A stretch of 64,000 bases of DNA, taken from the NCBI GenBank assembly GCA_003290465.1, contig CP030759.1, forward strand, positions 2,554,572-2,618,571, in the 5' to 3' direction. The translations under genes and the position numbers were made by a program. The notes beneath the pieces are model-generated. The model was given only the letters and a program-made list of their open reading frames with translations. It searched no databases and was not told the origin of the DNA. Position 1 is the stretch's first letter. Each line of letters begins with the position of its first letter. Positions 56,300-64,000 of this stretch are shown in pieces. This stretch comes from Candidatus Sumerlaea chitinivorans (GTDB lineage: Bacteria > Sumerlaeota > Sumerlaeia > Sumerlaeales > Sumerlaeaceae).

Positions 56300-58915
56300 A
56301 TGACGAGCCTGCGCGAACAGAACCTTACCGCATTGGAAGTCCAGTTCGCTTCCGACCCGACAAATGCGCACGTGCTCATCGCCCTCGCAAGCGAGTACTA
56401 CCGGCGGGGGATCTTCAGCGCGCGTTCCCAGTCCGTTTATGAAAGAGCTCGCGTCGCAGCTCCTCACGAACGACATTTCGAGGAAGGGCTCCATCTGGTT
56501 TGCTTTCTCCGCCAGCTCCGCAACCTAACCATTGAGCTCGGTCAGCCGGATCAAATCGACCCCGAGGGAATTCAGGAGTCCATTGAGCTGGTAAGGGAGT
56601 ACCTCCGCCAACATCCGACGTCCCCGGACCTCTTCGCCGCATTAGGCGATCTCTATCTCGTGCGCGGAAATGTGCTCTTGGCGATCGGTGCGTATGAAAA
56701 CGCCATCAAGTTTGGCTATCACGAGTTTGGTGCAATCCTTCGGAGCTATGAGTTCGCGGCCCGCCTACATACCATCCAGCCAAACGAACGCATCTACTTT
56801 GGGCGAATCTATCGCCAAATGGGGCTCACCGAGCAAGCCATTGAACTCTATCGCACCGCGATTGCAGAAGGCTTCCATGACCCAGAGACGATTCGGGGAC
56901 TCGTGGACCTCCTCGAGCAGGAAGCCAAGACGGCCACCAATCAAAACGTGCTCAACAACCTCTACATGGAGATCTGCGAGCTGTGGCTTCTGCTTGGCGA
57001 TTCGGATCAGGCGCTGGAAAGCTTCCGCCGGGTTCGTTTCCCCATCAATCAAAACTATGCACTCGTGCGCAAAGTAGCCGCCATTCTCATCGACCGCCAG
57101 GATTATCGCTTGGCCTTTGACTACCTCTCGCACTTACCTGTGGACGAGGAGACCAAGGAGCTCCTCAATCGCATCGCGGTAGAATTGGAAAAGATCGGGG
57201 ACCTCGACACCGCGACTTTTCTCCTGCGATTCATCAACGAGAATGACATTGTCATTCGCGAGGCCGAGGCCCTCCGGGAGAAGGAAATCGAGATCAACAC
57301 CGAGCTCGCGGTTGCAGAACTCAACGAGTCGCAGGGCCGCTACGACCAAGCACTTTCAGCTTACGTCAAAGTCCTGAAACTGGGTTACAAGGAAGATTAT
57401 GCGATTCTCTCGCGCATCGTCGAGCTTCTTCCTCTCATCAAATCGGACCACATCGAGGACTTCTATTTCATCGGGCAATATTATCTCGACCGCAAGGATT
57501 GGTACCGGTCAGCCCAGTTTTACGATCTTGTCCTTGAGCGCCGACAGGGGGACCCCCTTGCCCGCCAGAAACTCCGCGAGATTTACGACGCAATCTTGGG
57601 AGCAAATCCCCATCTACCCGAATTGCGGCTTCGCAGCGGGGACCTTTACTTAGAAACCGGTGCCTTGGATCTGGCCATTGCGGAATACAAACACGCTGCA
57701 CAATTCCCCGAGACCAATATCGAAGCAACGCGACGCCTTGCCATCGCCTACATGAAACAACAACAATTCACCGAGGCGTTTGAAGCGTTCCAAGCGCTTC
57801 CCGTGGCTGAGGTGGATTTGGAAAACCTCTATCAGCTCCACCTCATTTTCAACGGGCGCGGCCGGGTCGCCGAAGCGCTCAATCTTCTGCAAATGATCCA
57901 CACCGTGGACGAAAACTACCGCGACGTAGCCGAGCGCATCGCATTGCTCCGCCAGAAGTTCGAGGAGCAGTCCCAAGCGATGTTCGTTGATCCGGTGATG
58001 CTCGATCTCATCGGGGAAGCGGCGGTCGGACGCTATCGGTACATTGAAAAAATCGGCAGCGGCGGAATGGGCGTCGTTCACAAAGTCTACGACCTCAAAC
58101 TCAACAAACCCGTTGCCATGAAAATCCTGCGCGAAGGGCTGGCGGGCAGCGGCAAGGCGATCGAGCGTTTCTTCCGCGAAGCGCGCATCGCGGCCACACT
58201 CAACCACCCGAACATCGTCAACATCTACGATTACAACATCAACCAACAAACCCACAAAAGCTACATCGCGATGGAATACGTGGATGGGCCTTCGCTGCGC
58301 GACATGTTTGAAGATTATTTCGTGTCTGGCCCTCCACCCCTCGAGCAACGTGTCGTGGATGCGCTCTACTATATCTCCCAGATTTGTGACGCCTTGCAGA
58401 TCACACACTCAAAAGGCATCATTCACCGCGACATCAAACCCGACAACATTCTGATTAGCTCCCAGCGCATTGCCAAAATTACGGATTTTGGCATTGTCCA
58501 TATCGAGGAGGCCACCTTTACCCCAACAGGCGCACTCATCGGTACCCCCCGCTACATGTCGCCCGAACAGGTGATGGGTACGCGTCTCGACGGACGCGCG
58601 GATCTCTACTCGGCAGGCATCATTCTTTACGAGTGGCTGGTAGGTGCACCCCCCTTTGTAACCGGAGATGTTGCCTACCAGCAGGTCAACATCCCGCCAG
58701 TCCCGCCGGTTGAGCAAAACCCAGATATCCCCCTTGAGGTCAACAACATCATCATGAAGTGCCTCGAGAAGAATCCCGCGGACCGCTTCCAGACCGCCCT
58801 CGACTTAAAGCACGCGCTCGAGCTCGCTTTGAGCCATCTTACGGGAAAACCAACGCCCGCACCCCCGCCACGCCTGAAACTGCCCGGGGAAACCGACATG
58901 GACACAATTATTTAG
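56300..58915 (+). CDS. TPR-repeat Ser/Thr protein kinase
   Basis: An 871-residue protein with N-terminal TPR-like helical repeats (about 1-560) and a C-terminal Hanks-type kinase domain (about 577-840). The glycine loop is GSGGMGVVHKVY (about 585), followed by the ATP-lysine in VAMKIL and the catalytic loop HRDIKPDN (about 709-716). ITDFGIV, GTPRYMSPEQ and the APE-like region with GRADLYSAG are also intact, so it should be active. It has no membrane segment. Kinase domains usually precede the TPRs; here the order is reversed. GGAG precedes ATG 56300. It follows the histidine kinase by 121 bp and is the last of the signalling cluster. Confidence 0.93.
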   Translation: MTSLREQNLTALEVQFASDPTNAHVLIALASEYYRRGIFSARSQSVYERARVAAPHERHFEEGLHLVCFLRQLRNLTIELGQPDQIDPEGIQESIELVREYLRQHPTSPDLFAALGDLYLVRGNVLLAIGAYENAIKFGYHEFGAILRSYEFAARLHTIQPNERIYFGRIYRQMGLTEQAIELYRTAIAEGFHDPETIRGLVDLLEQEAKTATNQNVLNNLYMEICELWLLLGDSDQALESFRRVRFPINQNYALVRKVAAILIDRQDYRLAFDYLSHLPVDEETKELLNRIAVELEKIGDLDTATFLLRFINENDIVIREAEALREKEIEINTELAVAELNESQGRYDQALSAYVKVLKLGYKEDYAILSRIVELLPLIKSDHIEDFYFIGQYYLDRKDWYRSAQFYDLVLERRQGDPLARQKLREIYDAILGANPHLPELRLRSGDLYLETGALDLAIAEYKHAAQFPETNIEATRRLAIAYMKQQQFTEAFEAFQALPVAEVDLENLYQLHLIFNGRGRVAEALNLLQMIHTVDENYRDVAERIALLRQKFEEQSQAMFVDPVMLDLIGEAAVGRYRYIEKIGSGGMGVVHKVYDLKLNKPVAMKILREGLAGSGKAIERFFREARIAATLNHPNIVNIYDYNINQQTHKSYIAMEYVDGPSLRDMFEDYFVSGPPPLEQRVVDALYYISQICDALQITHSKGIIHRDIKPDNILISSQRIAKITDFGIVHIEEATFTPTGALIGTPRYMSPEQVMGTRLDGRADLYSAGIILYEWLVGAPPFVTGDVAYQQVNIPPVPPVEQNPDIPLEVNNIIMKCLEKNPADRFQTALDLKHALELALSHLTGKPTPAPPPRLKLPGETDMDTII

Positions 58916-59050
58916 CGCTCTCCCCACGCTCGTCCTCCTGCATTCTGGCGATCCCGCTGGGTCGCATGGGCAGAAAAAAGACTTCTTTGGAAGACAGCTC
59001 AGGTTTAAGGCGCCCGCCTCCCTTTCCCCTACCGAGCCGTTCTCAAACTT

Positions 59051-59518
59051 TCATCGAACTGCAACACGTCTCCCATAGAACCACCAAGCCAACAACGCAG
59101 CCAACCCGGCGAGGAAAAGTGCTGCACCCACCGCCGCATTCGACCTCGTGGCCGACTCCTCCAGCTCTTTCCGCGTTTCTTCTTCTGCTTCCGCTATGAG
59201 AGTCTGTCTTTCAAATGCTTGCTCAGCCATCGTTTGCACAAACTGGGTGGCCATCTGCTCCCGGCGCTCGTGGCGTTCCTTCGCAACCTTCTGCTGCAAA
59301 GTGTAAGCCTCTTCGAAGTAGCTGTTCAGCCAGCGCGTCTGTTCTTCCTCGGGTTTCTTTTTCAGTTCATCCGGCACGGCTTCCATATACGCGTAGGAAA
59401 GCTGCGGGAACGTACCACCAATGAAAGTAAAAAGCCCGAAAACCCAGATTATAAGCACACATTTCTTCAACGAATGTTGTCTGAGCAGTTCGCCATAGAA
59501 CAGTGTGTCATTCTTCAT
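59051..59518 (-). CDS. Membrane protein with central coiled coil, C-terminal anchor
   Basis: About 155 residues from ATG 59518. A hydrophobic segment lies near 18-38, a charged helical middle (EELKKKPEEE, then long Glu/Arg/Gln helices about 60-125) and a second hydrophobic segment near 130-147 ending in Arg. The longer frame starting at TTG 59578 has no added features. Not recognised as a known family. It lies just downstream of the prepilin genes on the same strand, with a 170-bp gap, and may belong with them. Confidence 0.72.
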   Translation of the reverse strand: MKNDTLFYGELLRQHSLKKCVLIIWVFGLFTFIGGTFPQLSYAYMEAVPDELKKKPEEEQTRWLNSYFEEAYTLQQKVAKERHERREQMATQFVQTMAEQAFERQTLIAEAEEETRKELEESATRSNAAVGAALFLAGLAALLAWWFYGRRVAVR

Positions 59519-59687
59519 TTGCGTTCCAACCTTCCAATCCACATGGAATGGAATTCCCTTCTCACCAGCTTCGCTCAATTAGGGACCTTCGCGATCCCCC
59601 TGAACCCCAGCCTGTTTCCTTTGAGACTACGAACGCGGCTTTCACTCCAGGACTCTCCCTGCTCCCGACGAGCACACCCTTGCCATT

Positions 59688-60314
59688 TCAATAGCGCCGC
59701 AAATTCACTGCAAAGCTCCTCGTAGCAATAATCCAATTCGAGCGCTTCGTCGGATCGCGAAATGACCGCCGAGCCAGCCCCTGATCATTCACCTCTAATT
59801 GGACTAAAATGAGAGAGTTATCTAACGAACCTGTCGGAAGAATCCCAGAAGCGAACCAGACGTACTCAAGGCGCGTCAGATTCGACGCCCCAACCGCTCC
59901 GTCCAACCGCTGCTCATTGTTGGCGACCGAGCGATCCGGATCGTAAATCAATTGGCGGGTGGTGGGATCAAACCGAAGCTCCTGATTCGGAGCGTTGTCC
60001 GCTGATCGAAAAATAATTCGATAGAAAAAGACCTCCTGCCCACTGACCTGACCGGGCACGGCATCCGACACGGAGAAAGGAACCACATTATTGCGCGACG
60101 CGTTGCGCAAAATATCCATGATCTTATCTTCGAGCAGGTCTGCCCGCTTTGCCACTTGCGTTTCAATGAAAGCAATCCGCTGCTGCCGCGCAACGTTCAC
60201 GAGCAAATACACGATTGCCACACCCAAGACCGCGGCGATGGCAGCGCCAATGACTATCTCTACTAAAGTCATTGCACGACTGTGGGCTTTCAGCCCTTGA
60301 GTCCGCTTTCTCAT
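59688..60314 (-). CDS. Type IV pilin-like (PilW/PulJ-type) minor pilin
   Basis: A 208-residue prepilin. The cleavage site is A14 before M15 in RAMTLVEIVIG, with Glu at +5 and a hydrophobic helix to about residue 40. Position -1 is Ala rather than Gly. The globular part has FFYRIIFRSADN and QLIYDPDRSVAN. Starts one base after the upstream prepilin stop, so co-expression is certain if the operon is transcribed. It is probably a minor pilin or pseudopilin of a type IV pilus or type II secretion system. Confidence 0.88.
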   Translation of the reverse strand: MRKRTQGLKAHSRAMTLVEIVIGAAIAAVLGVAIVYLLVNVARQQRIAFIETQVAKRADLLEDKIMDILRNASRNNVVPFSVSDAVPGQVSGQEVFFYRIIFRSADNAPNQELRFDPTTRQLIYDPDRSVANNEQRLDGAVGASNLTRLEYVWFASGILPTGSLDNSLILVQLEVNDQGLARRSFRDPTKRSNWIIATRSFAVNLRRY

Positions 60315-60315
60315 T

Positions 60316-60909
60316 TCAATTAAACTCCGGATAGATGACCGTGTCCATGTCCAGCGTTTGCACTTGGCGTCCTATGCCCAGCGGGGGACGCCACCGAGTC
60401 TCTAATCGGATCAACTTTGCTCGCGCCGTTCCCCCCACCATTTGGGTAGAGATCGTCACCCGATACTCTGGGTTTCTATTCTTCAGCCACTCCAGATCAG
60501 GATGAAAGATCAGAAACGCTGAGGTATAGAGTGAGCGCCATTGTCCGTCGGACGGCGGAAAACTAATGTTCACAGTCGTTCTGGTCCCATTTGGCAAGAG
60601 GATTTGCCGCGTGCCATCGTAGAGCGCATTGATGGGTCGATTCGGCGCCACGTTATCATAAGGACCAGCTCGCGCCACTTCCAAGTAGTGGTGCATGAAG
60701 TCGAGCATAATCCCCCGATCGCGCGCTTTTGCCGACTCAACCCGCGTGTAACTCAGAACCCCCAGCGTCAGTAGAAAAGCAGCACCTATAATCAGTGAAG
60801 CAATCACGATCTCTATTAGAGACATTCCCCGGTTGCGTCGCGATGCTGGTGTTATCAATCTACTTTTGCCGGGCGAGATGGATAATGCAGTGCCTTGCCA
60901 ACGAATCAT
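60316..60909 (-). CDS. Type IV pilin-like (PilV-type) minor pilin
   Basis: A 197-residue prepilin with G28 before M29 in RRNRGMSLIEIVIASL, Glu at +5 (E33) and a long hydrophobic helix. The start ATG 60909 is preceded by GAGGAA. The cleavage context and length match PilV-like minor pilins. It is immediately followed by the second prepilin, and the PilX-like gene lies just upstream (120 bp). Confidence 0.88.
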   Translation of the reverse strand: MIRWQGTALSISPGKSRLITPASRRNRGMSLIEIVIASLIIGAAFLLTLGVLSYTRVESAKARDRGIMLDFMHHYLEVARAGPYDNVAPNRPINALYDGTRQILLPNGTRTTVNISFPPSDGQWRSLYTSAFLIFHPDLEWLKNRNPEYRVTISTQMVGGTARAKLIRLETRWRPPLGIGRQVQTLDMDTVIYPEFN

Positions 60910-61028
60910 CCCGTTCCTCAGTGTACCTACTATATTCCCAAATTCAGGTGGTATTAATTACTGCCCCATCTCTATCAGGGCGAACTGATTGCAAAACACA
61001 CTGCAAGAGGCACCTCACGGTTCCCAAA

Positions 61029-62690
61029 CTAATTTGCAGATACGACTTCTTTACGATCGACAATCTTTGTCTTATAGGCAATCGGCAGCTCGAGATCCAC
61101 GATCTTATTTCCATCGCTATCAAAGTACTTATGGACGTACCTTCCATGGATACGATAGTCGTACCAGAACGTGAGACTATTCGAGAAAATGACCGCTTCA
61201 TCTCGACAGATAAGGGCACCATACATATTGACTGGTCCTTGGCTGGTGTAACCGCCAAAAGCATGGTTAGTGTAAAAAATCCCAGTAATCTTGGTGATAG
61301 CCGAGCTCGAAATGGTATTGAAATCCACCGGTTGGTTGTTTGACGTCGGATAGCCTTGTATTTTCGAAGCGCGAGAGCTCGTCATCTGAAAATCATTCGA
61401 CCAACTATAATTGGTTGTCCGAATGACACCGTCCTCATCCGCATCGTAAGCCGCACTATCGGGCCGGCCGTCGTTGTTTGTGTCTAAGTATGGGATACCG
61501 TCGTCAGCTGTTCCACGAATTCCGTCCCGGCCGAGCTGGTCCTCGCGGCCCAGATTCGCAAGACCGTAGTTACTTGGGGTCATCACACGTGTATTCCAAG
61601 TTGAGCTATTCACCTGGCCGAACAATATGTGGCCTCGCGCAGCAAATCCGATCAGATCTTTCCCTGCTGCAAACTGTTGATCTACCCAGCTATCATACCA
61701 TGCTTGCCGTTGCGCGGGAGTCATACTTGCATGATTGGGAGGTAGAGACCATGTTGGGCCATTCTTATAGTCGAGGTTTCCCGCTATATAGATATTTCCC
61801 CCCGCATAGACGGTTCCTGTTCCAGTAATTACCCCGTCAAGAATTACATCCCCATTTACCACGACGGTACCACTGATCTGAATCGGATTCGTACTCGTGC
61901 CTTTCAGATAAACTCCTGTTTTCGTTCCACTAAAACCAAACGTCTTATTGACGATCACCGTGTTACCCTGTTTGATCGTCCCATTAGCTTTTTGAATGTA
62001 ATAAGTAAGATCCTTGAGATTGGGCATTTTTACTCGCTCAGTACCCACATGGCAGTAGGTCAGAGGATCAGAGCCTGCCCAACCTTTGAAAGGCGGAGAA
62101 GCAAATGGATTCACAGGCACCAAATTCGATTCGATCTGTGCGGCCGCGTAAATATGGCCGTTCACCGTGGGCTTATCTTTGAAATCAAAGTCCCAGTTCG
62201 AGCGGTTATCACCATTGCCTGTGATGCTTGAACCCCACCACCAGCCCCAGTTGTTTAGGAAGTACTCGTGGTTAAAGACTTGCGATGGGGGACGGTACTG
62301 GACACGCGCCTGGAGGGTCCGGCGCTTGCCATTCACATTCGCGGTTGCCGTCACTAAATGGTAAGTTGGCACATTCTGCGGATCCGGCCCTATCGTAAAG
62401 GTAACTTCCTTGACATCTCCGTCAGGAGTGTTCGGGAGACTCGACGCCGTGTACGTCCCATAAATCGACTGCACGGTTTGGGTCGCTGGCACATCCGCGA
62501 TCTTTTGGACACCTTCCAGCAACGCTACCTCAGCAGCATAGTACGCTTCGCTCCAGTGAATCCGGTTATATTGCCGGCTATGCTCGTAGCGGGTGAGACC
62601 GAGCAGTCCCACACAAACGACAAGGAGAATCGCCGACACCACGGCACTCTGAAGGAGCACTGTTCCCTTAGCGTTTTTTGCGAGCCCCAT
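61029..62690 (-). CDS. Large PilX-like pilus-associated protein with Ca-binding-like motifs
   Basis: A 553-residue protein with a prepilin-like N-terminus: KG, then TVLLQSAVVSAILLVVCVGL, lacking Glu at +5. The passenger contains beta-rich repeats (about 235-310) with VVVNGDVILDGVITGTGTVY and IYIAGNLDY, like polymer-forming cytoskeletal or autotransported beta helices. Asp/Asn-rich loops DTNNDGRPDSAAYDADEDG (about 405-425) and DSDGN (near 530) resemble EF-hand Ca sites, as in PilY1-like adhesins. GGAGG precedes the ATG. The DNA is noticeably more AT-rich than neighbours. It heads the prepilin operon. Confidence 0.82.
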   Translation of the reverse strand: MGLAKNAKGTVLLQSAVVSAILLVVCVGLLGLTRYEHSRQYNRIHWSEAYYAAEVALLEGVQKIADVPATQTVQSIYGTYTASSLPNTPDGDVKEVTFTIGPDPQNVPTYHLVTATANVNGKRRTLQARVQYRPPSQVFNHEYFLNNWGWWWGSSITGNGDNRSNWDFDFKDKPTVNGHIYAAAQIESNLVPVNPFASPPFKGWAGSDPLTYCHVGTERVKMPNLKDLTYYIQKANGTIKQGNTVIVNKTFGFSGTKTGVYLKGTSTNPIQISGTVVVNGDVILDGVITGTGTVYAGGNIYIAGNLDYKNGPTWSLPPNHASMTPAQRQAWYDSWVDQQFAAGKDLIGFAARGHILFGQVNSSTWNTRVMTPSNYGLANLGREDQLGRDGIRGTADDGIPYLDTNNDGRPDSAAYDADEDGVIRTTNYSWSNDFQMTSSRASKIQGYPTSNNQPVDFNTISSSAITKITGIFYTNHAFGGYTSQGPVNMYGALICRDEAVIFSNSLTFWYDYRIHGRYVHKYFDSDGNKIVDLELPIAYKTKIVDRKEVVSAN

Positions 62691-63486
62691 GTGAGAAAGA
62701 CCTCCGAACTTCTTTCGAGCAATCCTCCGGATCCCCAGGAAATAAGAGCCAACATGGGCAGTCCGTTGAGGAGCTGTCGTCGATGGGAAACCAGAATTGG
62801 GCCAACGGGGTATTCACCACAGTGCCACTGAGTTTTACCTATCCCGACGGAGCCTCAAAGACTTGATGGACATATTGACTGGCCCCTGTTCCCCCAGAAA
62901 TACTGTTGATAAAGCATTAAATATCAATATCTCATCTAAAACTCGCGTCCCGTACCTGGCAACGAGTCCGACCCGCAAGGTAAGTAACAATGGCGATGGA
63001 CAATGAACGCATTTCCTCGGAGTCCTTGCCTCAGGCGATTTGTTGCACAATTGTTGTGCGCTCAAAAATTGTGCTCTGTGTTCGCGGCCGCACACTTGGG
63101 GGCTGCGTTTCCCCAAATCCCCAACCTCAGACTTTCTTCACAATTCTTGCGCAATCTTTGCATTGCCACGCGAACGGGGGTGTTGAGCACACGAACGCAG
63201 GTTCAAAACGCGTGTGTGCAGAGTTGAGTAGCTGGAGGTTCAGTCAGCGCGGCAGACTCGCAACAGCTGGGGTCGCACTGGATGCTTCCCATTGGACTTC
63301 GCTTTCGCCACCCCGATCAGGCTACCAACGCAAATAAATAAAAATTTCTGCCTTAGTGGTACTAAGTAAGCGGCGGCAAGTGATAAAGTTGGCCAACATG
63401 CCTCCCCGAGCTTTCAGCAGAACCCAAGTGAACGGGGGAGGGGGGAGTGTGGACACCCCGCCCTTGCAATCAAGGAGAGCTCAGAA
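62691..63486. other. 0.8 kb divergent intergenic stretch
   Basis: Between the PilX-like gene and the groES-like gene, so it holds promoters for both. No coding frame is convincing. A perfect inverted repeat is annotated at 63352-63366. Confidence 0.5.
63352..63366. promoter_or_regulatory. Perfect inverted repeat upstream of groES-like gene
   Basis: CTTAGT and ACTAAG flank GGT, about 120 bp before the ATG at 63487, in an AT-rich setting. It is not the CIRCE element, whose arms would be TTAGCACTC and GAGTGCTAA. It could be an operator; no regulator is known. Confidence 0.4.
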
Positions 63487-63879
63487 ATGCGGATCGGTAC
63501 AAAAGAGATCTTGGTGGTTGGGGATCGCGTGCTCATCAAGCCCGATAACCCTGAAGAACTCACCAAAGTGGGCCTCGTCCTGCCCCAGAGCGTGGTGGAA
63601 AAAGAGCCCGTCCAATCTGGGCGTGTTGTGGCTGTCGGTCCCGGCATCGCCATCCCAAACTTTGCTGTGGACGACACCGAACCGTGGAAAGATCATCATC
63701 CAAGATCCCAAATTCGCTACATTCCTGTGCAGGCGGAGATCGGTGACTATGCTCTTTTCCTTCGAAAAGAGGCCGTGGAGATTCGCTATTGTGGCGAGCA
63801 CTTCGTGGTCGTACCGCAGTCGGCGATCTTACTTCTCATCCGCGATGAGGATCTGACCGCGACGCTTCTTGAGCCTTAA
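63487..63879 (+). CDS. GroES-like co-chaperonin
   Basis: A 130-residue Cpn10-fold protein: VVGDRVLIKPDNPEELTKVGLVLPQ at the start, SGRVVAVGPG, and a final EHFVVVPQSAILLLI in the order of GroES. Its mobile loop region is longer than usual (about residues 20-40), and a 25-residue insertion follows the VAVGPG turn (about 50-80). The classical family is about 95 residues. groEL is not adjacent. AAGGAG precedes ATG 63487 by 9 bp. It could serve a distant groEL or be a GroES-like protein of other use. Confidence 0.82.
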   Translation: MRIGTKEILVVGDRVLIKPDNPEELTKVGLVLPQSVVEKEPVQSGRVVAVGPGIAIPNFAVDDTEPWKDHHPRSQIRYIPVQAEIGDYALFLRKEAVEIRYCGEHFVVVPQSAILLLIRDEDLTATLLEP

Positions 63880-63913
63880 GGTGCTGCGCCCTCTCCAAAT
63901 GGATTAGGAGGGA

Positions 63914-64000
63914 ATGACTTTCTTGGAGGCTCCTGCCCAAACTTCTTCTTCCCCGTGTGGTCTATCCCAACGCCTTCAAGAGTTCTTCGGCGAACTCGTC
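63914..64000 (+). CDS. Start of an unidentified gene, cut by window end
   Basis: ATG 63914 follows AGGAGGG and opens a frame (MTFLEAPAQTSSS...) that is still open at base 64000. Only 29 codons are visible, so no family can be named. The Shine-Dalgarno is the main support. Confidence 0.5.
   Translation, partial: MTFLEAPAQTSSSPCGLSQRLQEFFGELV

Noticed and set aside
63352-63366. CIRCE heat-shock element
   Set aside because: Arms are 6 bp and differ from TTAGCACTC/GAGTGCTAA.

Overview
This 64 kb window is bacterial: operons with ATGA stop/start overlaps, Shine-Dalgarno sites and a bacterial tRNA-Asn. GC is moderately high, and TGA is a normal stop. Gene content points to a free-living, probably diderm organism with part of the TCA cycle (sucA, sucB), anaplerotic PEP carboxylase, type IV pilin-like genes and rich signalling. 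I cannot place it by phylum from sequence alone. An uncultured lineage such as Sumerlaeota would fit, but that is only a guess.

Layout. 1-1558 is the end of ppc. 1591-6196 (minus) is a probable operon: a Ski2-like helicase with a C-terminal winged helix, a small CxxC protein and a double-receiver response regulator. 7.2-13.4 kb holds a short N-acetylglutamate synthase-like GNAT, a zinc-ribbon membrane protein, a chimeric junction where a secreted glycoside-hydrolase-like 5' end abuts a headless HEAT-repeat gene, and a 969-residue zinc-ribbon/Sel1-repeat protein. 13.6-20.7 kb is a decaying defence island: an HsdR_N-like protein, a broken ADP-ribosylglycohydrolase, a truncated DUF1156 methylase, a GIY-YIG nuclease and a DrmD-like SNF2/DUF3883 helicase. 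21-25 kb has small membrane and zinc-binding proteins, tRNA-Asn, and a non-coding block of about 61-bp degenerate repeats.

25-33 kb carries a peroxiredoxin, an SDR/DUF2867 protein, an immunity-like protein, mnmA coupled to an orphan metal-type ABC ATPase, truB, and two uncharacterised genes. 33.6-41.7 kb (minus) holds an e-MtaB/CDKAL1-type methylthiotransferase, sucB (apparently without a peripheral subunit-binding domain), a GT-C glycosyltransferase and sucA. 41.9-52.1 kb holds mutL, a GT87-like transferase, mgtE, a sirtuin, a ugpC-type ATPase, an NCS2 purine permease and a DegT-family aminotransferase.

52.3-58.9 kb is a same-strand signalling cluster: PP2C phosphatase (RsbU-like), STAS antagonist, RsbW-like kinase, histidine kinase, then a TPR-Ser/Thr kinase. 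This looks like a partner-switching module with two added kinase inputs. 59-62.7 kb (minus) has a PilX-like protein with Ca-binding-like motifs, two prepilins and a membrane coiled-coil protein. The window ends with a solitary groES-like gene and the start of another gene.

Most interesting: the helicase/receiver operon, the partner-switching cluster with its Ser/Thr kinase, the decayed defence island, the 8.87 kb chimeric junction and the 61-bp repeat block.
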